A DNA stretch of 30,041 nucleotides, taken from the NCBI GenBank assembly GCA_049301455.1, contig JBAQKY010000017.1:1-30041 (forward strand), written 5' to 3'. The notes beneath the pieces are model-generated. The model saw only the letters and a list, made by a program, of their open reading frames with translations, was not told the DNA's origin and searched no databases. This stretch comes from JAUYMM01 sp049301455 (lineage in GTDB: Bacteria; Patescibacteriota; Microgenomatia; UBA8517). Made by a program: the position numbers and the translations under genes. Positions 6,738 to 14,231 of this stretch are shown here, piece after piece (position 1 is the stretch's first letter; every line of letters begins with the position of its first letter).

Positions 6738-8057
6738 TTAATTTCTTTTTACATCCCTTGAGAAGAATTTAATTCTGTCACCTTTGAAGAATAATGGAAC
6801 TGAAGCAAGTGCACCGTTTCTATGTTTTGCAATATCTAACATCATATTTTCTACCTTTTCATCATCTTCTCTCCACAAAAACATTACAATATCAGCATCT
6901 TGTTCAATTGAACCAGATTCACGAAGATCTGAAAGTTGTGGTTTTTTGATGTTTCTTGATTCAACACCACGAGAAAGCTGAGACAAAGCTATAACAGGAA
7001 TTTTAAGCTCTCTTGCTAAATTTTTAAGACCCTGAGAAATTTCTGAAACCTCTTGAACCCTATTTTCCAAGTTTCTACTTCTTGCAAGCTGCAAATAATC
7101 GACAATTATTAAGTCAAGACCATGCTCTACTTGAAGTCTTCTTGCTTTTGTTCTCATCTCCAGAATTGAAAGTGCAGGGGTATCGTCAATATAAATTGGT
7201 GCCTCAGCAAGAACACCCATGGCATTTGATAATTTTGTGAAATCTTCTTCTGTTAACTTACCTGTTTTTAGTCTCCAAGCATCAATATCAGCCTCATTTA
7301 CCAAAAGTCTATCAACCAATTCCTCCTTGCTCATTTCAAGGGAGAAGAAACCAACATGCTTTTTATTTGTTACAGCAGCAAATTGGGCAATATTCATTGC
7401 AAAAGTTGTTTTACCAACACCTGGTCTTGCAGCAAGTATTATTAAATTGCTTTTTTGAAGTCCTGCTGTTGCATTATCTAAATCGGTAAAACCAGTTGCA
7501 ACACCTCTCAATCCCCCTTCTTGTTTGTGTAGTTCATCAAGCCTATCAAAACTCTCAGCAAGAGTATCTCTAACAGAAGTAAATGCTTTTTTAACATTCT
7601 TCTGGGAAAGTGAAAAAACTTCAGATTCTGCTTTATCCATTAAATCAGCAGAGCTCATTGCTTCATCAAGTGAAAATTCCACAAGTCTTGAAGCTGCTCT
7701 CATCAACGACCTCTTAATACTTAGGTCTTTAACAATTCTTCCGTAGTGTTCAACATGTGCAGCAGTTGGAACCCTATTAGCTATATCGGTTAAATATGAA
7801 GTGCCTCCAACTTTTTTTAAATCTTTTTGTTTCTTTAACTTCTCTGTTACAGTTAAGACATCAACAGGAGTTCTATCTTCATATAGAGAAAGAATAGCCT
7901 CATAGATATCTTTATTTCTTTCATCATAGAAATCTTCAGGCAATAAAAATTCTGCAACTGCAATTACTGCATCTTTATCTAAAAGTAAGGCTCCTAAAAC
8001 ACTTTCTTCTGCCTCCTTTGAATGGGGTGCTACTCTAACTTGATTTATATCTGCCAT
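6738..8057 (-). CDS. dnaB: Replicative DNA helicase DnaB
   Basis: 439 residues, full length. The N-terminal domain (PHSKEAEESVLGALLLD) is followed by the primase-interaction helices and the RecA-like core. Walker A is RPGVGKTT at 211-218; the DIIVDYLQL Walker B region (reads LIIVDYLQLA), LSQLSRGVE and LRESGSIEQDADIVMFLWRED motifs all follow. DnaB is the hexameric helicase that unwinds DNA at the replication fork. There is no intein. The start region carries short GTAC-centred palindromes that may form an operator. It is downstream of the metallo-beta-lactamase-like gene on the same strand. Confidence 0.97.
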   Translation of the reverse strand: MADINQVRVAPHSKEAEESVLGALLLDKDAVIAVAEFLLPEDFYDERNKDIYEAILSLYEDRTPVDVLTVTEKLKKQKDLKKVGGTSYLTDIANRVPTAAHVEHYGRIVKDLSIKRSLMRAASRLVEFSLDEAMSSADLMDKAESEVFSLSQKNVKKAFTSVRDTLAESFDRLDELHKQEGGLRGVATGFTDLDNATAGLQKSNLIILAARPGVGKTTFAMNIAQFAAVTNKKHVGFFSLEMSKEELVDRLLVNEADIDAWRLKTGKLTEEDFTKLSNAMGVLAEAPIYIDDTPALSILEMRTKARRLQVEHGLDLIIVDYLQLARSRNLENRVQEVSEISQGLKNLARELKIPVIALSQLSRGVESRNIKKPQLSDLRESGSIEQDADIVMFLWREDDEKVENMMLDIAKHRNGALASVPLFFKGDRIKFFSRDVKRN

Positions 8058-8065
8058 TTTTGATT

Positions 8066-8116
8066 AGTACATAGTACTTCTTAGTGCAAAGTACAAAGTT
8101 AGTATAAAAAACTTTG
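8066..8116. promoter_or_regulatory. Nested palindromes between dnaB and the MBL-like gene
   Basis: The 60-bp gap holds AGTAC-ATA-GTACT (8066-8078), an overlapping GTACTT/AAGTAC pair (8074-8079 and 8089-8094) and a CAAAGTT/AACTTTG hairpin (8094-8100 and 8110-8116) just after the MBL-like stop. The first pair sits in the dnaB promoter region, so it could be an operator; the hairpin could weaken read-through. No U-run follows. Confidence 0.4.
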
Positions 8117-8117
8117 A

Positions 8118-8624
8118 CTAACTATTAAGTACAACTATTTGGGCAGTTGAGTCCTCAATTAAGTCTTCTTTTTTCAAAGAAAACTTATTCATCTTTTCAA
8201 CAACTAATGAACTTTCTTTTAAGAATTTATCTAAATCCTCATCACTTTCAAAACCAAATGGAATTACATAGTAACTTTCAATCTGTTGCAACATTTCAAT
8301 TGAATCAGTTGCCTTTGGTAGTAACAATATATCAATATCACCAACTTGAGATATCTTGCTATCTGACAACTTTTTATCAAGCGTGCCAAGATTACAAATT
8401 CTTAAACCATCTACTTCATAGACAAAAACAGTTGCTGTCTCAACTCTAATTCCAATAACTGAAATACCACTAACTTCATACTCACCTGCTCCTTTTAGTT
8501 CTTTTTTTGAATTGCCATCTGGAGACTCAATCATAACCCCATCAGGTCTTGAGTAAAGGACTCCGGTCTTGCCTTTGATTCTAAATTCTTTGTCTTTATA
8601 TGTGATATCCATATGTATTGTCAT
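8118..8624 (-). CDS. Degenerate metallo-beta-lactamase-fold protein (UlaG-like)
   Basis: 168 residues, shorter than active UlaG-type enzymes. The family landmarks GAGEYEVSGISVIGI (45-59) and the strand pattern VYEVDGLRICNLGTLDKKLS are clear, followed by GDIDILLLPK. In active relatives the segment reads ICHLGDL; here the metal-binding His is Asn78 and the Asp is Thr. No HxHxDH motif is visible. It is therefore likely a non-catalytic member of the fold, possibly structural or ligand-sensing. An alternative start is Met5. It lies upstream of dnaB on the same strand. Confidence 0.75.
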   Translation of the reverse strand: MTIHMDITYKDKEFRIKGKTGVLYSRPDGVMIESPDGNSKKELKGAGEYEVSGISVIGIRVETATVFVYEVDGLRICNLGTLDKKLSDSKISQVGDIDILLLPKATDSIEMLQQIESYYVIPFGFESDEDLDKFLKESSLVVEKMNKFSLKKEDLIEDSTAQIVVLNS

Positions 8625-8644
8625 TCTAACTACTTAACCCTTCC

Positions 8645-8674
8645 TTGACAAGATGGTAGTTTTTAAGGTTTAAT
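8645..8674 (+). promoter_or_regulatory. Strong promoter, near-leaderless
   Basis: TTGACA at 8645-8650, 18-bp spacer, TTTAAT at 8669-8674, and ATG at 8685. The predicted transcription start is about 3-4 nt before the ATG, and no Shine-Dalgarno sequence is present. Confidence 0.65.
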
Positions 8675-8684
8675 TGCGTGACAC

Positions 8685-9650
8685 ATGCGAAAAGAAGTCC
8701 TCTTTGCAATTATTGCAGGCATATCCATCGGCCTTATCCTTGCGTTTGGCGCTTGGAAAGTTAGTCAGATGATCAAAAGGCCAAGTATTTCACAATCTGA
8801 CAAGAAAAATATTCCTCCCCAAAACAAGATAGATTTAAGCATAAGTAACTTATTTGACTACGACATAATAACCGACTCACCTTATATACTATCTGGTATC
8901 TCAAAACCAAAAACAGCAATTGTTACGTCTACAATTGAAGCAGACTTCTATAGCCTTTCAAATGACGATGGATCATTTGAAGTTGAAGTTGATCTTCCTG
9001 CAGGGCTTTCTGAGTTATTAATTAATGGCAAGAAGTTTTCAGTTGTCTATTCAAGTGAATTTGAAAAATATTTAAACTTGGACCAAGAACCAGAAGAAAC
9101 AGACGCAACAGAATCAGCTGAAACAAAAAATGCTGCTGATCTAATCAGAGAAAGGCTAAAGCAAGAGGTTTCTTCAAAATCATTAAAGAAAACTGCCTAT
9201 GTGGGTACAATTACAGATATCTCTTCAGGTAATATACAAATAAAATCTGTTCAAGGTGATATAAAACAAATGTCACTAAACGAAGACACTAGCTATATAA
9301 ATACACTCAAAAAGAATGCTGAGATAAAATCTACAGATCTTGCAATTGGTGATTATATTGTGGCTATGGGATTTGTTAATGGAAACAAGGTTTTGGATAG
9401 CAAAAGAATTTTAATTGCAGAACCTGCAGTTAAAAATAATTTTGAAACTATTTTTGGAACAATAGATACAATATCAAAAACAAAATTAGTAATTAATCGT
9501 GACAACGGTGAAGTAATCGAAATCACGCTTCCAAAAAAATGGGTTGGTCCAAATGTATCAGAACTTGAGGAAGGACAAAGAATAATTACAATTGGTGAAA
9601 TGAAGGAAGAAATATACTCCTTAAGAACGATCTTCACACCTGTAGATTGA
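8685..9650 (+). CDS. Membrane-anchored protein with DUF5666-like repeats
   Basis: 321 residues. One N-terminal membrane helix (about 5-27, FAIIAGISIGLILAFGAW) is followed by an extracytoplasmic Ig-like region (about 50-125) and a charged linker. Two repeats of an OB-like type come next, at about 170-245 (AYVGTITDISSGNIQIKS ... GDYIVAMGFVNG) and 250-320 (ETIFGTIDTISKTKLVINRD ... GQRIITIGEM). Such modules are annotated DUF5666. The function is unknown; a surface or envelope role is inferred from the anchor. It ends 31 bp before hisS. Confidence 0.75.
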   Translation: MRKEVLFAIIAGISIGLILAFGAWKVSQMIKRPSISQSDKKNIPPQNKIDLSISNLFDYDIITDSPYILSGISKPKTAIVTSTIEADFYSLSNDDGSFEVEVDLPAGLSELLINGKKFSVVYSSEFEKYLNLDQEPEETDATESAETKNAADLIRERLKQEVSSKSLKKTAYVGTITDISSGNIQIKSVQGDIKQMSLNEDTSYINTLKKNAEIKSTDLAIGDYIVAMGFVNGNKVLDSKRILIAEPAVKNNFETIFGTIDTISKTKLVINRDNGEVIEITLPKKWVGPNVSELEEGQRIITIGEMKEEIYSLRTIFTPVD

Positions 9651-9661
9651 TATTCAATATA

Positions 9662-9670
9662 TGATATTAT
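9662..9670 (+). promoter_or_regulatory. Extended -10 box of hisS
   Basis: TGATATTAT ends 11 nt before the hisS ATG. The predicted leader is about 5 nt. Confidence 0.5.
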
Positions 9671-9681
9671 TGTAATTAATT

Positions 9682-10554
9682 ATGCAAAAAGGACCTGTTA
9701 CACCTAAAGGATTTGGTGATGTGTTCCCTGAGGACGCATCGAGACGAAGAGAATATATCAATAAAATTTCCATAGTCTTGGAAAAATATGATTTCAAACC
9801 ATTAGAAACTCCAATTATTGAATTTGCTGATACCCTACTTGGCAAATATGGTGAGGAAGAAAAGTTAATTTATACCTTTGAAGACAAAGGTGGGAGAAAA
9901 CTTGCCTTAAGATATGATTTAACAGTACCACTTGCTCGTTTTGTGGCAAATAATTTAGGTTTACTTTCCCCTACTTTTGCAAGATATCAAATAGGCCAAG
10001 TGTTTAGAGGTGAAAAGCCACAAAAGGGCAGATCTCGTGAATTTACACAGTTTGATTGCGATATTGTTGGAAGTAAATCAGTTGAGGATGATGCCAAAGT
10101 AATTGCCGCAGGAATTGATGGAATAAGATCGTTAGGATTTAAAAAGGCAAAACTTGCAATTAATGACAGGCAAAATTTTAAAGACTTATCAATTGAAGAT
10201 ATCAGACTGATTGATAAAATGTATAAAATTGGAAAAGATAAGATGCCAGCAAATCTTTTAGAATTTATTGAAACTTCTACACCGACAGAAAGATTAAAAC
10301 AAATATTTAAAGTTTTAGAAAATAATTACAAACTAAAAGAAAATGTTGATTTCTTTTTTGATCCAACCTTGGCCCGCGGCCTTGATTATTACACCTCAAC
10401 AGTTTTTGAAATGAAATTAAATGGAAGCCCAGAAGATCTTTCAGTTGGCGGTGGTGGTAGATATGACAATTTAATTGGAATGTTTGCAGGAAAAGAAATA
10501 CCAGCCGTTGGTTTCTCTTTTGGAATTGACCGAATAATTGATCTCACAAAATAA
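9682..10554 (+). CDS. hisS: Histidyl-tRNA synthetase catalytic core, no anticodon-binding domain
   Basis: 290 residues against about 420 for a standard HisRS. It contains class II motif 1, motif 2 (FRGEKPQKGRSREFTQFDCD, 108-127), the histidine-specific ARGLDYYT (231-238) and SVGGGGRYD (254-262), and motif 3 (PAVGFSFGIDRI, 274-285). It stops six residues after motif 3, so the ~100-residue C-terminal anticodon-binding domain is absent. The next gene starts 1 nt after the stop, so this is not a local frameshift. HisZ, the regulatory paralogue, also lacks that domain, but HisZ usually loses the histidine and motif residues kept here. Synthetase function is the likelier reading. Confidence 0.85.
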   Translation: MQKGPVTPKGFGDVFPEDASRRREYINKISIVLEKYDFKPLETPIIEFADTLLGKYGEEEKLIYTFEDKGGRKLALRYDLTVPLARFVANNLGLLSPTFARYQIGQVFRGEKPQKGRSREFTQFDCDIVGSKSVEDDAKVIAAGIDGIRSLGFKKAKLAINDRQNFKDLSIEDIRLIDKMYKIGKDKMPANLLEFIETSTPTERLKQIFKVLENNYKLKENVDFFFDPTLARGLDYYTSTVFEMKLNGSPEDLSVGGGGRYDNLIGMFAGKEIPAVGFSFGIDRIIDLTK

Positions 10555-10555
10555 A

Positions 10556-11494
10556 ATGAATTCTGCCCCAAAACATTTTTTAAATCCAAGATTACGTGCC
10601 TATTTAATGCTTATTGCTGTAGCTGCTATTTGGGGTATTGCTACACCAATAATTAAATTTACATTTGAAGGCTTCCCTACTGAGATGTTTCTTGTATATC
10701 GATTTTTTATATCAACCGTTGTAGGTATCATAATTTTTGCAATAACAGGCATACACATTCCTAGAAACATTGGGTTACTTATGACGGTGATTCTATACGG
10801 ATTTTTAAACTCAGTTGTTTCCTTGTCGCTTCTATTCTTCGGCATGGAAAATACCACAGTAATTGAAGCAGGGCTTATTAATCTAGCTGGTCCTTTAATT
10901 GTGTCAACTGCTGGTGTCTATTTTTTACATGAACATATTACAAAAAGAGAAAAAATTGGAATGGGAATTGCAATTTTAGGAACAATTTTAACAATAGTTG
11001 GCCCACTAATTACTAACGGTCACTCATCTATTCGTTTTTCAGGAAATATTCTTGTTTTTGGATATGTAATATCATCTGTTATTACTACATTAATTGCAAA
11101 AAACATTCTCAAAAAGGGTGTTCACCCAATGTTTATGGTTAATGTGTCGTTCATTATTGGCTTTATTGCATTTGCCATTTTAAACTTACAAACCAACACC
11201 ATTAGTAGTTTGGTTCAACAAATTTCAGCTGTTCCAATTAAATATCATTATGGTGTTTTCTACATGGCTATTCTTTCAGGCACACTTGCCTTTTATCTTG
11301 GCAATAAGGCGCAAAAAACAATTGAGATCGGCGAACAGTCACTATTCTCGTACTTAAACCCAGTTTTTGCACTTCCATTAGCCATTCTTTGGCTTGGAGA
11401 AAAAGTAACTCCAATTTATATAATTGGAGGAATAATTATTATTATCGGAGTAGTTGTTGCTGAAATCAAAAAGAAACGGTATAATCACGTTTGA
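10556..11494 (+). CDS. EamA/DMT-family transporter
   Basis: About 312 residues with ten hydrophobic helices in two EamA repeats. Repeat 1 starts LMLIAVAAIWGIATPIIK; repeat 2 ends with FSYLNPVFALPLAILWLGEK, the hallmark of the drug/metabolite transporter superfamily. The substrate is not predictable. I chose the ATG at 10556, one base after the hisS stop; an in-frame TTG at 10538 would overlap hisS. It is probably cotranscribed with hisS. The rpmE promoter lies inside its 3' end. Confidence 0.88.
   Translation: MNSAPKHFLNPRLRAYLMLIAVAAIWGIATPIIKFTFEGFPTEMFLVYRFFISTVVGIIIFAITGIHIPRNIGLLMTVILYGFLNSVVSLSLLFFGMENTTVIEAGLINLAGPLIVSTAGVYFLHEHITKREKIGMGIAILGTILTIVGPLITNGHSSIRFSGNILVFGYVISSVITTLIAKNILKKGVHPMFMVNVSFIIGFIAFAILNLQTNTISSLVQQISAVPIKYHYGVFYMAILSGTLAFYLGNKAQKTIEIGEQSLFSYLNPVFALPLAILWLGEKVTPIYIIGGIIIIIGVVVAEIKKKRYNHV
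11457..11485 (+). promoter_or_regulatory. rpmE promoter inside the EamA gene end
   Basis: TTGCTG at 11457-11462, 17-bp spacer, perfect TATAAT at 11480-11485, and ATG at 11498. The predicted leader is about 6 nt. Confidence 0.5.
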
Positions 11495-11497
11495 TAT

Positions 11498-11809
11498 ATG
11501 AAAGCTCAAATTCATCCAAAATGGTACAAAGATGCAAAAGTAACTTGTGCATGTGGAAACACATTCACAACTGGTGCTGTAATGGAAACAATCTATGTTG
11601 AAGTTTGTTCCGTTTGTCACCCATTCTACACAGGTCAAATGAAATATCTTGATGCTGCAGGACGTGTAGAAGCCTTTAAATCAAAGCTTTCAAACGCATC
11701 TACTAAAGTAGTTTCAAAAGCTGAGAAGAGAAAAATTAAACAAGAAAAAAGAATTAAAGAAGAAATGGCAAGACCTGAAACACTTGCTGCACTTCGTGCT
11801 TCAAAGTAA
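11498..11809 (+). CDS. rpmE: 50S ribosomal protein L31 with C-terminal extension
   Basis: 103 residues. The first ~70 are bL31 of the zinc-binding type, with four cysteines (C17, C19, C37, C40) in CACGNTF and CSVCHPFYTG. The final ~35 residues are a basic, helical extension rich in Lys and Glu (KAEKRKIKQEKRIKEEM) that ordinary bL31 lacks. It lies immediately upstream of the release factor gene, as in many bacteria. Confidence 0.93.
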   Translation: MKAQIHPKWYKDAKVTCACGNTFTTGAVMETIYVEVCSVCHPFYTGQMKYLDAAGRVEAFKSKLSNASTKVVSKAEKRKIKQEKRIKEEMARPETLAALRASK

Positions 11810-11827
11810 TATCAGGTATTTAATTTT

Positions 11828-12529
11828 ATGAATCCTCAAAACCAAACAGCATATATTGAAATTCGTGGTGCTACAGGTGGTGATGAAGCCAAACTTTGGG
11901 GACAAGATCTACTTCGTATGTACTCACGCTTTGCAACCAAGCGAAATTGGAAACAAGCGCAAATTGATGAATTAACATTGAAAATTGTTGGACCAGAAGT
12001 TTTTGACCTATTAAAAAATGAATCAGGAGTTCATAGAGTACAAAGAGTTCCAACAACTGAAAAAAGAGGTCGAATACACACTTCAACTGCAACAGTCGCA
12101 GTACTACCAGAAGTTAAGGAAACAGACGTTCAAATTAACCCACAGGACCTTGAGTGGCAGTTTACAACTGCAGGTGGTCATGGTGGACAGAATGTAAACA
12201 AAGTAGCCACAGCAGTTAGACTAAGACATGTTCCATCTGGAATCGTAGTCCAAGCAAGAGAAGAAAGATTTCAAGAACAAAATAGAATAATTGCCCTTGC
12301 CCTACTCCGTACAAAACTATTTGAAAAACAGGAAGAAGAAAAATTAAAAACAATTGCAGGTTATAGATCTGTTATTGGAAAAGGAATGAGAAGTGAAAAA
12401 ATTAGAACCTACAACTTCCCACAAGACAGAATTACAGACCACAGACTTGGGAAAAGCTGGGGAAATTTAGAAGTAATTGTAGATGGTTCACTAGATAAAG
12501 TAGTTGAACTTACAAAGACTATTGTTTAA
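11828..12529 (+). CDS. prfA: Peptide chain release factor 1, lacking N-terminal domain 1
   Basis: 233 residues versus about 360 normally. It begins NQTAYIEIRGATGGDEAKLW, which in full-length RF1 lies about 110 residues in. Stop-codon recognition is of RF1 type, RVPTTEKRGRIHTS with the P-x-T tripeptide at 75-77. The peptidyl-transferase GGQ is at 119-121 in TAGGHGGQNVNK. Domains 2-4 appear intact. The upstream sequence is rpmE, whose stop lies 18 nt before the ATG, so domain 1 is not hidden in another local frame. A weak AGG precedes the start. It would release at UAA and UAG. Its 3' end overlaps the broken HAD gene on the opposite strand. Confidence 0.85.
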   Translation: MNPQNQTAYIEIRGATGGDEAKLWGQDLLRMYSRFATKRNWKQAQIDELTLKIVGPEVFDLLKNESGVHRVQRVPTTEKRGRIHTSTATVAVLPEVKETDVQINPQDLEWQFTTAGGHGGQNVNKVATAVRLRHVPSGIVVQAREERFQEQNRIIALALLRTKLFEKQEEEKLKTIAGYRSVIGKGMRSEKIRTYNFPQDRITDHRLGKSWGNLEVIVDGSLDKVVELTKTIV

Positions 12530-13095
12530 ACAACATACTTCTCCATCCATTTTCTATTGCTTTGTTACAGTTTTCTTGGATATCATCAATTAACAAAACC
12601 TCGTGGCTTTAAAGCCTGTTTTCTTCAAAGCAATATCAAATAACTCTCTCTCTCTGGTTTCACAAATCCATAGTCACATGATTTTATGACATAGTCCCAA
12701 TCTATTTGAGGCATTAAGTCACTGCGTACAACCTTTTCAAACACTTCAGGATAGATGTTTGTAATCAAACCTATTTTATAACTCTTTGATAGTTGCATTG
12801 CCAGATCATGACCTTTTTGAATTTTGGAAAAATGTTCAACCCAAAAATCTACAAAATTCACATCTTCCCCTTTATAATTAAAAAATTGTTTAGCTTCATT
12901 CCAAAAAACTTGTGGTTTTAACACTCCTCGACAAATATCCTTGTCTTTACTTAACCAATAGCTTTTAACTTCGTCAATGGGTTTATCAAATAATTTAGCC
13001 AAGCTTTCTAGACCTCCAGAAAAAGAAAACAAGACATTTCCAATGTCAAAATATACAAATTTAACACCATCAAAGTTTTTAGTTGTATCTTCCAT
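12519..13095 (-). pseudogene. HAD-superfamily hydrolase broken by two frameshifts
   Basis: The intact N-terminal frame has 156 residues and ends at a TGA at 12625-12627. It has HAD motif I (YFDIGNVLF), motif II (GLITN) and the motif III lysine (CDYGFVKPERE). Shifting frame at the (CT)6 tract gives LFDIALKKTGFKAT, and shifting once more near 12600 gives EVLLIDDIQENCNKAIENGW, the missing motif IV, ending in TAG at 12519. So the gene needs two frame corrections to encode a full YihX-like HAD phosphatase. This could be decay, phase variation at the microsatellite, or sequencing error. An extended -10 box TGATATAAT ends 7 nt before the ATG. Confidence 0.85.
12644..12655. repeat. (CT)6 dinucleotide microsatellite in the HAD gene
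   Basis: Six CT units, read as AG on the coding strand. Five units would keep the HAD reading frame open through LFDIALKK; six units close it at 12625. Confidence 0.9.
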
Positions 13096-13102
13096 TAAAC
13101 AA

Positions 13103-13111
13103 ATTATATCA
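13103..13111 (-). promoter_or_regulatory. Extended -10 box of the HAD gene
   Basis: TGATATAAT, a perfect extended -10 box, ends 7 nt before the ATG at 13095. No Shine-Dalgarno sequence is present. Confidence 0.65.
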
Positions 13112-13129
13112 AAAGCTAAATTCGATCGT

Positions 13130-13330
13130 TTATGATTTATCGTTGTCTATCCTGGGATCTCTATAAATCATTTTTCTACCTTGATCTTCGTCAGGCGTAA
13201 TCACCATTGGACGACACTTTTTAACTATCCTTTTAATGCCTTCCTTCACAGGCTTCAACATGGAATCCATTATTGATGGAGATTGTATCCAGCCAGCTAT
13301 TTTATTTATTATTGAACCTCTTTCGTTCAT
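13130..13330 (-). CDS. Small protein of unknown function
   Basis: 66 residues from the ATG at 13330 (MNERGSIINKIAGWIQSPSI). A longer frame opens at 13393 but runs into the divergent sulfotransferase promoter. TGGTACAAT, an extended -10 box, lies at 13355-13347, about 16 nt before the chosen ATG. The protein has an amphipathic start, a lysine-rich middle (KEGIKRIVKKCRP) and an acidic/basic tail. No family is recognised. It is possibly a real small gene between the HAD and sulfotransferase genes. Confidence 0.4.
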   Translation of the reverse strand: MNERGSIINKIAGWIQSPSIMDSMLKPVKEGIKRIVKKCRPMVITPDEDQGRKMIYRDPRIDNDKS

Positions 13331-13425
13331 GTAAATATTTATTCGAATTGTACCACGTCGGCAAAATGTATATGTTTTTTCTTCACACAACAAAACAAAC
13401 GGACCTACAAAAACGATTTAATAAA

Positions 13426-13454
13426 TTGATTTTTACAGAGCAAAAGAGTATATT
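13426..13454 (+). promoter_or_regulatory. Promoter of the sulfotransferase gene
   Basis: TTGATT at 13426-13431, 17-bp spacer, TATATT at 13449-13454, and ATG at 13462. The 7-nt gap predicts a leaderless mRNA. Confidence 0.6.
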
Positions 13455-13461
13455 ATAGGAC

Positions 13462-14226
13462 ATGATCGAGCAAGGAACACAAACTCTTAAACTTGTTGAT
13501 ACACATATTAAAAAAACTGGAGGAACGTCTTTACTAAGCAAATATAGTGAGACTTTCCATCCTAACAAAATATATGTATATAACACAAACAACGATAGAT
13601 TTGTAAAATTAGATGACAAAACACCAACACATAAAGTTGTTGCTGACAAAATATACCATCAAGCCCGCATACATGGTTCGATTGGAATACTAATAAAGTT
13701 AAGGCAAATATTTTCAAAACGTAACAGTTCAGGATTTGGAATAAATGAACTACCAGCAGATTGGGAGGTTATATCCGGACATTTTACAACTAAAAAAGTT
13801 TTTGACGTATTACCAACAAGTGAAAAATATTTATTCACGGCTGTCATTAGAGAACCACTCGAAAGAATGATCTCCCATTATGAATATTGGCTACTGTGGG
13901 GAAAGGACAGAAGTAAAACAAGCTTTGAAAAGTTTGCAGCAAGTGAAAAAAATAAAAACTTTCAAACCAGATCAATTGGAGAATTTGACCACAGAAACAT
14001 GCTTCTAGGTACAACATGCAATTTAGACAGTTTTATAGGTCGGGTATTCGAGCAGATGAACATCCACCCATCTGAACCCGTAATCCTGAGGAGACTAAAT
14101 AAGAATCCAAATCCAAAGACGTTAGCAGACTTAGGTGTAGCAAATGCACAATCCTTTAGAAATCAGTTTGAGAAAGAAAATTCACTTGACTACACACTAT
14201 ATTCCAAAGCATTGGAACAAAACTAA
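13462..14226 (+). CDS. Sulfotransferase family 2-like protein
   Basis: 254 residues. It has the two PAPS-binding signatures of Golgi-type/bacterial sulfotransferases: the 5'-phosphosulfate loop VDTHIKKTGGTSLL at about 12-25 and the 3'-phosphate motif FTAVIREPLERMISHYEYW at about 127-145. These enzymes move sulfate from PAPS to carbohydrate or protein acceptors. There is no signal peptide or membrane helix, so it should act in the cytoplasm. It is flanked by a decayed HAD gene and a small orphan, and no PAPS synthesis genes are in view. Probably acquired or retained for surface glycan modification, together with the nearby glycosyltransferase; this link is inference. Confidence 0.8.
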   Translation: MIEQGTQTLKLVDTHIKKTGGTSLLSKYSETFHPNKIYVYNTNNDRFVKLDDKTPTHKVVADKIYHQARIHGSIGILIKLRQIFSKRNSSGFGINELPADWEVISGHFTTKKVFDVLPTSEKYLFTAVIREPLERMISHYEYWLLWGKDRSKTSFEKFAASEKNKNFQTRSIGEFDHRNMLLGTTCNLDSFIGRVFEQMNIHPSEPVILRRLNKNPNPKTLADLGVANAQSFRNQFEKENSLDYTLYSKALEQN

Positions 14227-14231
14227 CAAAA

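Noticed and set aside
9682..10554. HisZ (ATP phosphoribosyltransferase regulatory subunit) instead of HisRS
   Set aside because: HisZ also lacks the anticodon domain, but catalytic motif 2 and the RGLDYYT signature are intact and no his biosynthesis gene is nearby.
10538..10555. TTG start for the EamA transporter
   Set aside because: It overlaps hisS, and an ATG lies one base after the hisS stop.
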